Shown here one piece after another: positions 10,549 through 22,742 of a DNA stretch of 64,000 bases. Source of the stretch: Cheilinus undulatus (Eukaryota > Chordata > Actinopteri > Labriformes > Labridae); contig NC_054869.1 in NCBI RefSeq assembly GCF_018320785.1, positions 31,412,289 through 31,476,288 of the forward strand, read 5' to 3'. The notes below the pieces were generated by a model. That model was not told the origin of the DNA. It did not search any database and was given only the letters and a program-made list of their open reading frames with translations. Made by a program: the position numbers and the translations under genes. The stretch's first letter is position 1; every line of letters starts with the position of its first letter.

Positions 10549-11160
10549 AGGGGACATATTATGCAAAAATCCCTTTTTCAGGCTTTTCTAACACAAATAT
10601 GTGCCCCTGGCCTGTCCACAACACCGTCAAATACCAGAAAAATCCATTCGCTCTCCCCCTCTCTTTCTCCATCTTTCAGAAAATGTGTGCTGAAACAAGC
10701 CGTTCTCAGATTTTGTGCCTAGTGACCTCACCAGGGGCGTAAGCACCCGCCCCCAGGTTTGGTTTGCCCTCCCCCCACTTGGAGGAAAGTTCCGCCCTCC
10801 TCTACTGATCCTCACAGCTGCCAGCTGAGATACTGGAGAGCTCAGTGGGTTACCCTGCTGACTACAGTCTGGGAAATTGATGGTTCAAATCCCAGTCAGG
10901 TCCTAAACTTTGGATAAAGTGTCTGTAATGTCAGGAGTGCTGCATTCCTTTCCCGAGAGGGGTGTGGTCAGGGGCGAAGCCGGACAGCTAATTAACATTT
11001 AAAGACACAGAAAAAGCTCGTTCTGAGAAGGGCTGAAATAGAGGGGTTTTTAGACTTGCAAAAATCCAATACTGGGGTGTTTTTTCAGAAACAACAGGCA
11101 TGTTTTGGGGACCTCTGAGAACAATATAAACTTGTCTTAAGAGGGTAAAATATGTCTCCT
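10549..11160. mobile_element. TTAA-flanked MITE
   Basis: 612 bp between duplicated TTAA (10545-10548, 11161-11164). Ends are AGGGGACATATT at left and its imperfect complement (atatgtctcct) at right. TTAA targets point to the piggyBac or Kolobok superfamilies. There is no transposase. A tRNA-like Pol III promoter lies inside (10837-10892). Confidence 0.7.
10837..10892 (+). promoter_or_regulatory. tRNA-like Pol III A and B boxes
   Basis: GAGCTCAGTGGGTTACCC at 10839 matches a tRNA A box and GGTTCAAATCC at 10882-10892 matches the B box perfectly, 30-odd bases apart as in a tRNA. The intervening arm is degenerate and no closing acceptor stem is evident, so it is a tRNA-derived SINE head or remnant, not a tRNA gene. 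Confidence 0.5.
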
Positions 11161-11164
11161 TTAA

Positions 11165-13397
11165 TTCTATAAACTTAGAGATGACTGCAGTTTCACCTGG
11201 TGGTTCATAACACAGTGGTCTGTCATACAACAAAACTAAATTAGAGATTATTTCTCACTTTACAGGGACTTTAAGTGTTTCACAGTAAGATGTTTTATGG
11301 ATAAATATGTAGTTTGCCCATTAGGGCCACCTCAGAATTTAGCATGACAGATGGGGGTTTGTCTGGGATTTAAACTCAGAATGTCTTGCAAACTACAACT
11401 TATGAAATTCCTATATCCTTCAGTAGGACATTTCTGACTAAAATTACATCTGTGTATTTTGTCTAATCAATATTTTGTTTCAGGCATTCCATCATAGGCA
11501 GACCGATTAATGCAGCTGCAAACCCGGCTGTGCCACCAACAAAGTCATGCAAAAAAAATTCTAATTAATTTAAATTAAATTCATAGGGGCTACTTATAAA
11601 TCTGGAATATTTCTTTTATCATGCAAATGCATTTTGTGCTACTATCAGCTTCTTCAGAGGATATCGCCCTCTTCGTCTCCCATGTTTGAGAGGACAGATT
11701 AGTTATTCAGATGTGCTATTATCCGTGCCCATCTCTTTTGTTCAACATCCTGCAGGTTAGGCACAGAGCACAAGTTGCCATGATGATTGTACCCCGATTT
11801 AAACCTGCAGTTCTTTCTGACTGACCATCTCAAAACAAAACACAGCAAAGTGAAACATGTGCATGCTGTCTGCAGCGTAGGAGGCATTATGAGACTGATC
11901 ACAATTTTAAGACTGAGTGCGTGAATGAATAAATGTCAAAAATTCTGCAGACAATTTGGCATTTCATAACAATACGGAATGACGAGTGAATTAGACGGAT
12001 GAAAATGAAGAATGGCTGTGAAGGTATTTAGCTAATACCAGTTGTGTGACTGTGGTAAACCTTTCTATATGCTAAATTATTCATTGTCTTGTCTGCCTGC
12101 TGGGGGCTGAAGTATTTAGCAGCATGCACTGAGAAGGACTCCAGTGATAACAGGGTTAACACATACTGACACTCATGCGCCCTTTTTTAATGAAATGAAT
12201 CCAAACAAACATGTGTTTGGAAAAAATCCAAAAGATATCTGCAGAAATATAATGGTAAAAAATTATGCAAATACATTGACGACTGAGCCACCATGTCACA
12301 TATTTCCCTAAGCAGCCACTCCAAATTTTTGGGCCTGTGTGACTTTTAAAGAACAAATTCAACAGTCAACTCATATCAAAATAATTAAAAAACCAGTAAG
12401 CTGTCTGCAAAGAAGGACAGCAACAAGGTTAATGGTCTGGCTTATTTTATGACTTTGGAGGATGATTACTTTTTCGTGGTAATTTGCTGTTTATATGAAT
12501 AGAAAAGCCTATAAATAGTGCAGCCCTGCAGAGTGACAATGTGATTATGGCTTTGGCAACTCAAGATAAGCAAATCGTGTTGCTCTAAGTAAAAGCTTTC
12601 CTGGGATTCACTTTGCTTGACCTAGAAAGTACCGTCACTCCCACTCATCCGCACGCATGCTCCCCCCTTGGGTTGGTTTAAAAACATCTCCAGTTTCTGA
12701 GAAAGCAGGTCCTCTACTGTCCGCAAATAACCTGACTCTAAAGAGTTTTTGAAAATATATATACCCACTTTATTCGCCGACATTTAAAGGCTTTCACAAG
12801 AGTAACAGACGAGAGAAATGTGAGGTGATGAGTGTGCTTAAAGCTGTATTTGCACGGGACCAGTATTACCACGGGAACTCATATCTGTGTTTGGTGCAGC
12901 TCATTTGCATGAGATGACTCAAGTCTATATTTTACTTGAATTTACTGACATTATCCCCCATATGTGATCTCAAGCCTCTGCGTAGCATTGGCTTCATATC
13001 TTTAATATTAATAAGCCACTACATTATAACTGTTGAGCCCTGTGAGAGATAGGAAAAAATGTTCTTTAGTGCAAGCTGTCATCTTCCATCTCATTATATT
13101 TCAGGGATTTAACTCTTCTGATGGATTTAAGTTTGCTGCTTCTGCACAAATCAGTCTCCATGCTGTGTAGCAAGATGAGCCTCCTGAATTTGCACCAAAA
13201 TCTTGTCAAAACTTTCATTTATAATTGCAAATGGAGCCTGTGTAAGTCTTGACTGGCAAACTGCAGAAAATGTAGAGGGAAAAAATAGTGACACTACTTC
13301 ACGCTGATGGTGGTCTGCATTGGACTGAAACTATCAAAAAAATGTATTTGGCAAGTTCTGTCACACTATTTGCATCAAAGATTTTTTATCACCATTC
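11165..13397. other. No recognised feature
   Basis: AT-rich unique-looking sequence. No ORF with coding character, no transposon end recognised. Confidence 0.45.
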
Positions 13398-14114
13398 TTA
13401 AAAGGATGCTTCAACATTTTGGCAAATTCACCCATTGCCATAATTCCTATAGTCTTAGTAATGGGTTTGTTTCCTTTAGTTGTCAGTGCAAGCTGTTTCT
13501 AGATCTGGGGGGACCGATATTCCAGTTGCACAGCTAACGCTATGTAAGCAGATGGTATTTTTTTGCTTTCCCTCATCAAACTCATCAAATACACAATCCA
13601 ACAACTCCAAAATGCTCTCGTGGACAAGTTGTGACCTGCACATTCACCCCGCTATGAAATAATAACGTATAATTATGTAACATTACGACACATGAAGCAA
13701 ATACTCAGAACTATTTCTTGAGTAAACCACTGGGCGAAGTGACACAGTGCAGCAGCCATGTCTGGAATGTAGTTCCAGCTTTGCATTCAGCTTTAAAACA
13801 TCTCCGTCTCATAATGTTCCATGATTATTTCATAGTGTGGTGAATGTGCAGGTCACAACTGGTCCACGAGAGCGTTTTAGAGTTGTTGGATTGTGTATTT
13901 GATAAGTTTAATGTGGGAAAGCAAAAAATAAAAAAATACCATCTGCTAACATAGTGTTAGCTGTGTAGCTGGTACACCCCCCCCCCCCCCAGATCTAGAA
14001 ACAGCTTGCACCAACAACTAAAGGAAACAAACCTATAACTAAGACTATAGGAATTATAATTATAGGAATTATGGCAATGGGCGAATTTGCCAAAATGTTG
14101 AAGTATCCCTTTAA
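13398..14114. repeat. Inverted pair of one dispersed repeat
   Basis: The left arm (about 13398-13660) is the complement of the right arm (about 13815-14114). Both carry ggcaaattygccattgcc near the outer ends and tgtccacgagagcrttttggag near the inner ends. A spacer of ~150 bp with the caccactgggcg...tgcagcagccatg block belongs to the right copy. The third copy at 28107-28488 is in the same orientation as the right arm. A 14-C run (13977-13990) interrupts the right arm. Outer ends read ttaaaaggatrcttcaacat, suggesting a MITE terminus. Confidence 0.7.
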
Positions 14115-14564
14115 ATGTTGCACGTTTAAACTTGATCATAATCACAGTAGATGACCACAGCAGTTAACGCTGAGCAATCAATTGAAATTTAGATTAAGTA
14201 GCAATAGCAATTTTGAAGCAAAGTGCAAAATTTCTTCAACAGGAAATGTCAAAAACAACCGAACCAAAATGTCAAAACACCAGTTTAATTTGTTCTTTTT
14301 TGGAACAGATATAACACTGTACATAGCATCATGCAAACATTTAAGTATCTTTTTGTAATCATTTAAAAAAAACTCCTTTCCTTTTTTTTAAAATATTTTT
14401 ATTTCTTAATAAAAATTAGAATATATAAAGATGATCAGTCTTTCAAGATAACAATTCACAGTGAATTTACAATATGGGCCAAAATAATCACAATTGCACT
14501 TTTTCCAAAATTGTTTAGCTCCAACTGCAATTATAATAAATGTTGGGTTTTTAATTGTCCTGTA

Positions 14565-15246
14565 AGTACTCGAGAACGGTCTTGGTCTTGAGACTGGTCT
14601 CAAGACCATATTTTGAATGTCTCGGTCTTGTCTTGGACTCAAGAGCATTTTTACTCGGTCGTGTCTCAGTCTCAAAATGGCCGGAGTCGGGATTTTCCAT
14701 CAAGACCAGTCGAGACCACCACTGATCTGCTATTCTTCAACTTCATTAATGTGATAATAAGGAGCAGCTACACCTGCAAAAACGAAGACATCAGTCCATT
14801 TTATTTCCAGTCAGAAATACCTCTGAACACTTATTTTAGGCCTCATTTACCTGACAAATCTAGATAAACATCTCATTTTCAGATGTTAAACATAATCCCA
14901 GACTTGTCAAGGGCTTTTAAAAAAGGTTTTATTTTTTACAAGAAGTTGGTTGAACAAATGTGTTAAGATTTGAGACTTTTGCATGTTGTGCTTTGAAAGA
15001 GTGGCAGACACCTTGTTTATGTCTGTCAAATTTATTGAAAAGAAAGCTAAAATTAAAGAGAGAATACTCTTTAACTGCCCAACCTTGTCATATTTTTTAA
15101 GTTGATTTTTTGGTCCTGTCTTGTCTCGGTTTATCTCGGTCTTGACTCTGTCTCGACCCTCAAAAGTCTTGGTCTTGTCTTGGTCTCGATGCACTATGGT
15201 CTTGGGCAAGTTTTGGTCTTAGGTCGTGTGGTCTTGAGAACACTAG
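14565..15246. mobile_element. MITE rich in tcttggtcttg motifs
   Basis: The element has imperfect inverted ends (agtactcgagaacggtc and, complemented at the right, agtgttctcaagaccac). Both terminal ~150 bp are made of variants of tctcggtcttg / ctcaagacc. The middle 350 bp is AT-rich. No transposase. Confidence 0.5.
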
Positions 15247-17387
15247 TTTTTAATGCTAGGTTTTGGTAATACTGGATATTCTGATAATAATTAATACAAA
15301 TAAATGAAAATATTGTTCTTAATCATTGTTCTGCACAGATCAAAGCCTCTTACTTGTGATCATGGAGTGTGATTAGAGTCTGAAGTCCAACTAGATCCAG
15401 GAGTGAGTAGCGGTCAGTCCATTAATGTTTCTACCACTGTTCCAGCAAGTTAAAAGTATTGTGGTGTCAAGATTCAGCTTGAGGCAGGAGGAGAGTTTTC
15501 TGTCCTTCTTCAGATACTTGTGGACTTTCAGCTTCACTCCTGTCCAGATAACCTCAAAGGAGGGAGACAAACGTAACACAAGTGAGTAACCTTTTAGGAG
15601 GCAACACTGAGTTTTAAGCTAGCAGCATGGTGCTGGGGATGGCAATGTAAATTGGCTGGTCCAACCCACAGACTGTATGAAACATGAAAGTGGTCTCATT
15701 GATATCACCCACTGGTTTCCAAAGAGACGGTTTGAAGCTCAGCTCAGCTTGAAATTGCAGTTTTTTGCAATTCTGCATTGGCTTCATTTTTCAGCCACAG
15801 AGGTTGCTGCTTTGAGATACTGCCTAAACTGTGGTTTATGTTTAGAGCTCATGCCCCCAATAGGTCTGCTGGCTTGCACTCACATTGCTCAAGGCGTAAT
15901 AGGGCGTGAGCTTGGTTACATCTTGTACATACGTCATCACCATTACCAAAAAGATCAGCCTGGATATTTCCAAAGATGTCAGTTTTTGTTGGTTTTGTCT
16001 AGCTGACTGTGAATATTTACATCAACCTGAGAGCATTCTACCTCTGAATCGGACCAGCAGGAACCCTTCACCATCCCTGAATAAAATGACTGCTGAGTGG
16101 ATCAGTCGCTTAAAATTAGTCATGCTGGTGTTGTGTACCTGTGCTTAGGCTCTTGCACGAGCAATTATACGGTGTCAAAGCCAACTTCTTCCAGTGGTTC
16201 CATGGGGCTGAGGAAATGTACCACAGAGCACTTAAACTTGGGCATGGTATAGACTGCTAAACCATCTTTTGCTTGGTGCAGCCACACAGACTGTAAATGT
16301 GGCTTTAGAATCTTAATCTTGTCAAAATGTAAGTGCATATTTTACAAATCAGACACTGCTTCACCTGCCAAATGTTGCCTAAGCAAAATTATCTTTATGC
16401 GGCAAATGGGACTCTTCAGTGTATACATGAGTCTCCCATTGGATAGACATTTCTATATTTATGCAACCATTATATAAACTGCTTGTTCTTCTCTGTTTTG
16501 TTTTTTAACTTGCCAAGTTTATGTCTGTCATATGTGTGAATAACAATCTTTGAGTTTGTAAAGCAGTGTGCAGAATTTTTAAAGACTTGTTCCTCTGAAT
16601 AAGATGTTTGGCTTTTGTTTACAACAGGCTGCGAAGCTGCAATAGCTTGATTTGATCCAATCACCTTATGCCGTCCCCAGTGAAGCATGCAGTGTTTCTC
16701 TTTTCATACCAGCGATATATGCCAGCGTCTAAAATCCTCTGTGACTCACAAAGAAATTTGGATTCGACGTGGTTATCCAACAAAAAGAGATAAAGTGCTG
16801 CATGAATTAAACTGTGGAGTGGCTATTTTCTAGCTGGGGTCACATCAATGTAATGCTCCAGGGCCCTGCACTCAGGATTTAACATTATTGATCGTGTTTC
16901 CTAATTGTAGATATTGTGCGCTGTCAACTGGCTCTCATTTTTGGATTTGTCCATTATCTGTTTCAGCTTTTCTGTGCTGGGTTGTGGGGGCAGTGGAGTC
17001 TTTGTGAGCTCTGAACAACAGTATGGAGCATTACATGGAGAGGCTGACTGTGGCTCAGGTTTTACAATCAGGCTGACACCTAAGGCGAGAAACACATTAA
17101 AAATGTGCTCAGACAGCAAAGTGGATCCATTCACTCAGCAGAAGTGATCCCTAATGAGCTGAATGAGGGTTTCAAACCCTTTTTATACTTGAATTCTTCT
17201 TTATGTTGCCACTTGACTAAACAAACCGTTATGAAATACACAATGACACGAAGCATCTCCTGTTTCTATCATAGCAGAGACTGAAAACTCGGGGTGCTTG
17301 TACACTTTGTTTTCTCTGTCCTGATTCAAATGTTAAAGAGATGCATATTTTCCCTTGTGTCATTTTGAGTTTACAAAGCAATATTCT
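15247..17387. other. No recognised feature
   Basis: Short ORFs without coding character. The 15.66-16.15 kb portion is open over ~100 codons in two overlapping frames but shows no motif that I recognise. Confidence 0.4.
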
Positions 17388-17900
17388 AAGGTCCCATTTA
17401 CACAGAGACAAATTCAGAAGTATACGCATAAGTTTTTTGCCATATCAGCGTTTCATCCACAGAGAAATGGCGTTTTGGGTGACCATAAACGCTACTTTTT
17501 GAAACCGGGTTCAGAGTGAACAAATCTGTAAATGCTTACCATTTTGTCTTTGTGTGGACAGCCAGCTGCATCTTTCTTGAAACGGTTACATCATACATAG
17601 CATAGCCCACTGAAGTCGCATGCGCGGGTTGAGCCAAAACAACAGTGACGGATTACAGGGTTGTGTTCATGCTGCAGAACCTACTGAGCTTGTTATGGCT
17701 TTTCCAGCAAAATCTGATGCTCCTTTTCCACCACTGCCAACAAAAAAATGGTCAGGGACCATACTACAGTGTTTTCAGTTGTTTTCAGTAGATCTGTGCT
17801 TACGCAGACATTTCTTGAAACTATCCCGTGTTTATGGAAAACTTTCTCAAAACTAAATGGAAATATATAATTTTCATCTCTGTGTGGACAAGGCCTAAAG
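17388..17900. mobile_element. MITE with ~15-25 bp imperfect inverted ends
   Basis: Begins aaggtcccatttacacagag and ends ctctgtgtggacaaggcct, which are inverted and imperfect. The interior (about 510 bp) is GC-moderate and contains no transposase. Terminal style resembles other fish MITEs with cacagaga subtermini; superfamily not assigned. Confidence 0.45.
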
Positions 17901-18059
17901 TAGGCCAAAGCAAACAGCAATGACAGGATGTCCTTATGACATTACACAATGCCTATGCAAACAAATTCCATGCATAGCCTGCATGAATGAAGCTGGTTGA
18001 CTAGTTCCTAACCTGACATGCTAGAGAGATTGTTCCATACATTCATTGCATAGACATTT

Positions 18060-18790
18060 TTTAAAAGAAAACAACAAAACACATCTTCTTCTAACGAAGA
18101 AATGTTGTCAAGTTCTGATATGACTTATGCTTTAGCAGCAGCCACGCTAATGTCTTCCGCCATAATTGCACCGGCCTCTTTTTGCTGCTTGCTTATGTCA
18201 TGACAGTGCCATGCCCGAAAGTACTGCCCCTTGATGCTGATTGGTCCTGTCACTTTCTAACCAGGCCCAAAGGGTTCAGATGGGAGCTTTGCCAGATGGA
18301 TTCGCCAGTAAGAAACACTGAAACAGGTGAATCCATCTCCTTTGCAAGGTTGGATTAAATTGCTGCTTTACTAAAGCTACATCCAAGCTAATGGCTAGGG
18401 GCTTACATTTCAACTCAGCTCCCTACCCCCCTAATGGTTGCAAACTCATGCTGAAGCAGGTCGGCAGAAGAGCAAAATCAGCTTTTCTGTCATGAAAAGC
18501 TTTCAGTGTGGTTTTTTACTCTTTATTTTATACAGAGATATGGTCTGATAAAGCTGCTGCTATACTAAAGCTACATCCAAGCTAACTGCTATGCCAAGTG
18601 GCAGCCATTGCTATTGGCTCACAGTAAAACTAAATCCCGCCCATAGCTTACGCCTCGTTCTCCTCAAATGATGCTGATTGGTCCGAATCGTGTTCTGGTC
18701 AGCAGAAAGATTGTGGATTGGAGTTTTTCAGATGGACTTGCTTGATGACATACATGGAGTCTGGCCAGTCCATCAGCTTTGAAAGGTTAG
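18060..18790 (-). pseudogene. Two decayed helicase 5' cassettes in tandem
   Basis: On the minus strand there are two promoter-plus-ATG units. Unit A starts at ATG 18608 (MAATWHSS), has stops, and reaches TLKAFHDRKADFALLPTCFS at about 18440-18500; LLPT is the Walker A lead-in of RecQ-like helicases. Its upstream block (18610-18790) has an attggtc/CCAAT motif. Unit B has its promoter block at 18164-18355, ATG at 18163 (MAED), a stop, then SELDNISSLEED near 18090. Unit B matches the transposon copy at 9480-9790 including the start of that copy's intron. Both are inactive. No transposon termini were found around them. Confidence 0.45.
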
Positions 18791-18799
18791 CAACTTCTA

Positions 18800-20760
18800 G
18801 GTCACCCTAGAAATCTGATTAGCCATCCTAGTGGTCATTCAAATATTCAAAATCATGATTGGCTCAGTGCTTTTTCAGGGGCAAGACAGTGTGGTGCATT
18901 AGCTTTTGTTAAAACTTTGTGAGGTCATTAAAATGAAGCTAGGAGAACTTACAATGTATGTTGTCACTCTGTTGTGTCATTTAAAAGTTAGAAAACAGGA
19001 TGCACATGAATAAAACATCTGTAGGATACTTTAGTATTGAATTAGAAATGTCAAGTGAAATCAAACAGGGTATATAAATGTTAATCATTATACATTTAAT
19101 AATAAATGTTAACTAATTTCCAAAAAAGTTGGGCCACCCTGTTCAAGAAAAGTCTGGCAATGCCCCTGGTCCATATAGAATAAGTGCTTTTATTACTTTA
19201 AAGAATTAACAAGAATCCCTGAGGAAATCAAGAGAAAAGTTGTAGCTCATAGAATAAAAAGGAATCAAACAGTTGGAAAACACACAAAAGGATTCTTAGT
19301 GCATTGAACTGAATTTTCAGTGCTTAATATTTATTGAAGTGCTGCAACCAAGTCACAACCCTGATGGTGGTGTGAGAGCATTGTGTTTCAATTGTTAACA
19401 GTTGGTACAAAATACTCTCCATTTCTGTCTGAGTAGCACTTCCAGTCACTGCATCCACCTGGTGAGAGCTCAGCGATCACTGTGTCACAGTTGGTTTTAC
19501 ATCTGTGACTATCTCTCCATCATGGCACCTTAATGACACCTACAGATGGCACCAGAGCTGTTTAATGTGCTGTTACTGTGACACTTTGTCTACAATTTTC
19601 CCCTCTCATGAGGCCAGCTCTCCCAACAGACAGTATTTTTTTTTTGTATAAGTGCTTGCTGTTACTGAGTCTATTTGCCAGTGTTTAAAACAAAGACATG
19701 AACAGTCAGAGGAGCTCTGAACTCTCACAAGAGCATGCTTCCACATGTTCACTGTTAAGTCTGGAATAAGTTTCCTAATCTTGTTGCCTTTTAATCAACT
19801 TTATTTTCACTTCACAAGTCTTGGAGTCTCTCCAAAACCACTCTTCATTATTCTGAATTCACTGCAACACTTTTTCCGCTCACAAATTTAATGATGTATT
19901 CCCTATCATAGTTTGTAACGCAGTCATGAGTGAAATGCGGATATAGAAACGAAAAAAGGAAGCACCTCTGGGGTGCACCTGCGTTCATTACAGCTGTGAA
20001 TGAAGGGGAATTATCAGCTCCTGCTGCCTTTTCACTCCTAGTGAAAAAGAAAAGAGCTGATATCCAGCCTTTCTAAATTTCTACATATGACCACTGGTTA
20101 CAGTCTAAAGCATGCATAGGCTTATGACTGTTTCATCAGAAGAGTTTGTGTTGTGTATGTTTGACCTTGTCTTACTTTGTGATTTAGGAGGAAGATTCTT
20201 TCAGTCAGCACTTTTTGCAAAATGCTGATGGTGCAAATTTTCAAGGTAAACAAGTGTAAAACATTTAAATGTAATACACTTTTTAAACTCAATTTCTATT
20301 CATCAAGACAGAATATGTTTTGTGTTCCTTAGTGGTGTTCATCACTTTCAGGGGTTAGCTTTTCTAGCTTTCGTGGGTTGTGTTACTAAACTTTCGTGGG
20401 TGGGCTTTATTTTGTTTGGGACATAGAGAAGAGTTGCAGCCAGTTCAGCCAGACAGCTAAGGACAATCTACGGCCATTCACTGAGAGGCATAAGACAGGC
20501 AGTGCTGTGAGTATTTTATGCTTTTATAGAGATGTTAGACAATATATTCTATAAGGTTTTATAGGAATGTGTTTGTGTTATTTGTGTTTAGTTTCATGTT
20601 CATGTGAGATGCAGTTCTTGTGTAATGTGTCTTCATTGACATTGGTTTAACTTGGTGCTGTGTCAGGAGTTTCTACACACTTGATGAGAACACTACATGT
20701 TTAGCAGAGGAACTATTCATTCAAACACAGGTTGTTCAAACACAACCTAATCCTCTAACA
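18800..20760. other. No recognised feature
   Basis: AT-rich, no supported gene. The 20.34-20.42 kb part has a short direct repeat (ctttcgtgggt, twice). Confidence 0.4.
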
Positions 20761-21210
20761 CAGTGGTTCTCAACCATTTCAGCCCCCAAAATAAAGGTGC
20801 CAGATCGGGGACCCCTGCTGTACCTGAAGGTGGTTGAACACAGCCATGAACATTCAAGAATAGTCATGTGCAGACAAGCCCATCCATATGGGTGGATAAA
20901 AGAGGGGAAGGCTTTTGGGACCCAGCCAAACTGGACCCAGCCCCATGGAGGTCAGAAAAATCATGGTCAATTGTGAGGTTAAGCTGCAAAAACCATATTT
21001 TATATTTGACCTGATTGCCCAGCCCCACATGGCCTGGTAATCAGGCCCTAGTCCTGATACACTTTTTAAACGGTTTCTTTGTCCCATCTCTTTGTGCAGT
21101 CATATGTTCCATCATTTAATCAAATAAATATGAGTGAAAGTATGCAGGAATTTGGGTCACAGTTTCTCATGAAGGAGGCTGGTGGGCTGTGAGCCTAGAC
21201 CAACCCAGAA
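20761..21210 (+). mobile_element. hAT-type MITE, CAGTGGTTCTCAACC end
   Basis: Starts CAGTGGTTCTCAACC, a common terminus of vertebrate non-autonomous hAT elements. An inverted relative lies at about 53010-53334, sharing the gggacccagccaaactgg...ccccatggaggtc block. The right end here is eroded and the boundary approximate. Confidence 0.55.
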
Positions 21211-21441
21211 AAGTGTCACAGGTATAAACGTTTCATAAGTATGAGAAGGAACAAAGGTTTATTTTTGGCCCTTTTTCCCCCCAAGATTTGCAAAGTGCAT
21301 TTTGAAAACGTTAAGTTAATACTTCAAACCTCTTCGCCAGTTACTCTATAGAATCTATTATAGGGCTTTTCTTTGTAAAGGAACACACTTGAATCATTTT
21401 GGTGCTCCTGTCCCATGAATGACACCTCAGGACACACAAAA

Positions 21442-22063
21442 TAGAGTGGTGCAGTCATGATGTAATTTTGTAGGCAAAACCTGGAGATTAACGTCGCATG
21501 GGTTCCCTTGGCAGCGAGCATATGAGATTTTTCAGTGGGCTTTTAGATTATTGCTGAAAGTATGATCTGTGTCCAGTAAAAGTTTATGACACACATTTTT
21601 GTTCGTAAAGATAATCTTCATGGATTTATGATAGAAGCATCATTTGGTTTGTAAATAACTGACAAAAGTAAAAAGCTATATCGAACTACAAGATGGACGA
21701 CTGAATTTAGCATCATAACCTGAGCATACAAGTGAGCTGCAGGCTCATTTTCCGTGCTTTGAGGTGATGATGACACACAGTATATGGTCCACTGTAGTCC
21801 TAGTTAGCTGTCCTTATGAAACCGCTATTTTTAAGATGTGACAGAAGAAATATAATTCAAAGGTGGGACACTTTTCATTTGTTTTTCATGTTATGGGATA
21901 AAACATTAAAATCTCTTTGGAGCTTGTGAGCACCACAAACCTTAATTTGGGCATTTAACCAAAAACTCGTTCAAAAATCCCACAGACTTTCAGACGAGGG
22001 AACCGGAAGTTCTAAAATGTTAACTCACTTGCGTGTTTTAGGACTCATTCCTGCAACACTTTA
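21442..22063 (-). mobile_element. Deletion derivative of the TAGAGTGGTGCAG transposon
   Basis: 622 bp with TAGAGTGGTGCAG at left and a decayed complement ctgcaacacttta at right. Its left ~430 bp matches the right end of the unit at 8652-10459 and its right ~110 bp matches the left end, both inverted. The hairpin, promoter block and helicase exon are missing, so the two differ by one internal deletion of about 1.2 kb. Confidence 0.65.
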
Positions 22064-22742
22064 TACAACAAGACTTTTTCCTATCTGTTTTCCGAGCTGT
22101 TCTAATTTTTGAAGCAGAAAATGAAAAAAAGATTTAAGCTTATGCCCATCTGCTTTTTACCATAAAAAAAGAAAATTGCATTTTTTTACGATTTTGATTA
22201 TCATATTTCAAAATAAAAATCGATTAAATCTTTGGGATGATATAAAGATACATGGATCTTTCTCATCAATAGCTGTTTTTAATCAAATATTAGTGAGAAA
22301 ATAAGTTTGATCACTTTTTAAAAATCATTCTTCATAATTTTTCCATCAATGAAATGATGAGCCACAACAGCCAATAGTCAGGCATTTGCTCAAATTCCAG
22401 ATGGCCAGTCTGTCACTGATTACAGAGGTTTTGATAGCTAACTGAAGAAATTGTTAGTTTTTCTTTCTCTTGGGGCCTGTGCTTTAACACAGGATGTTTT
22501 GTAATTAAGGAAACTTCAGGGTTAAGTCAGACTTTTCAGCACTGCCAAGGTGTTTCACTGTTTGCCAGGGTAGATAATCACCATGATAAGTTATCCTGCA
22601 GGTTAAGTTCAAGATAAGAGTTCAGCCTGTATGAATATTATTTTCTTAAAGAATAAATGGCCATAAAATACCTTATCAAAGCTGATGAAAGCACTGAGCA
22701 TATCACTGTTTATCTATCTGGAAAAATAAGTATAGTTCACCA

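Noticed and set aside
10837..10910. Possible tRNA gene
   Set aside because: A and B boxes are good but the acceptor and anticodon stems do not close; better read as a SINE-like remnant.
15677..16148. Two overlapping plus-strand ORFs of 109 and 80 codons
   Set aside because: Composition does not favour either frame and no domain or signal is recognisable.
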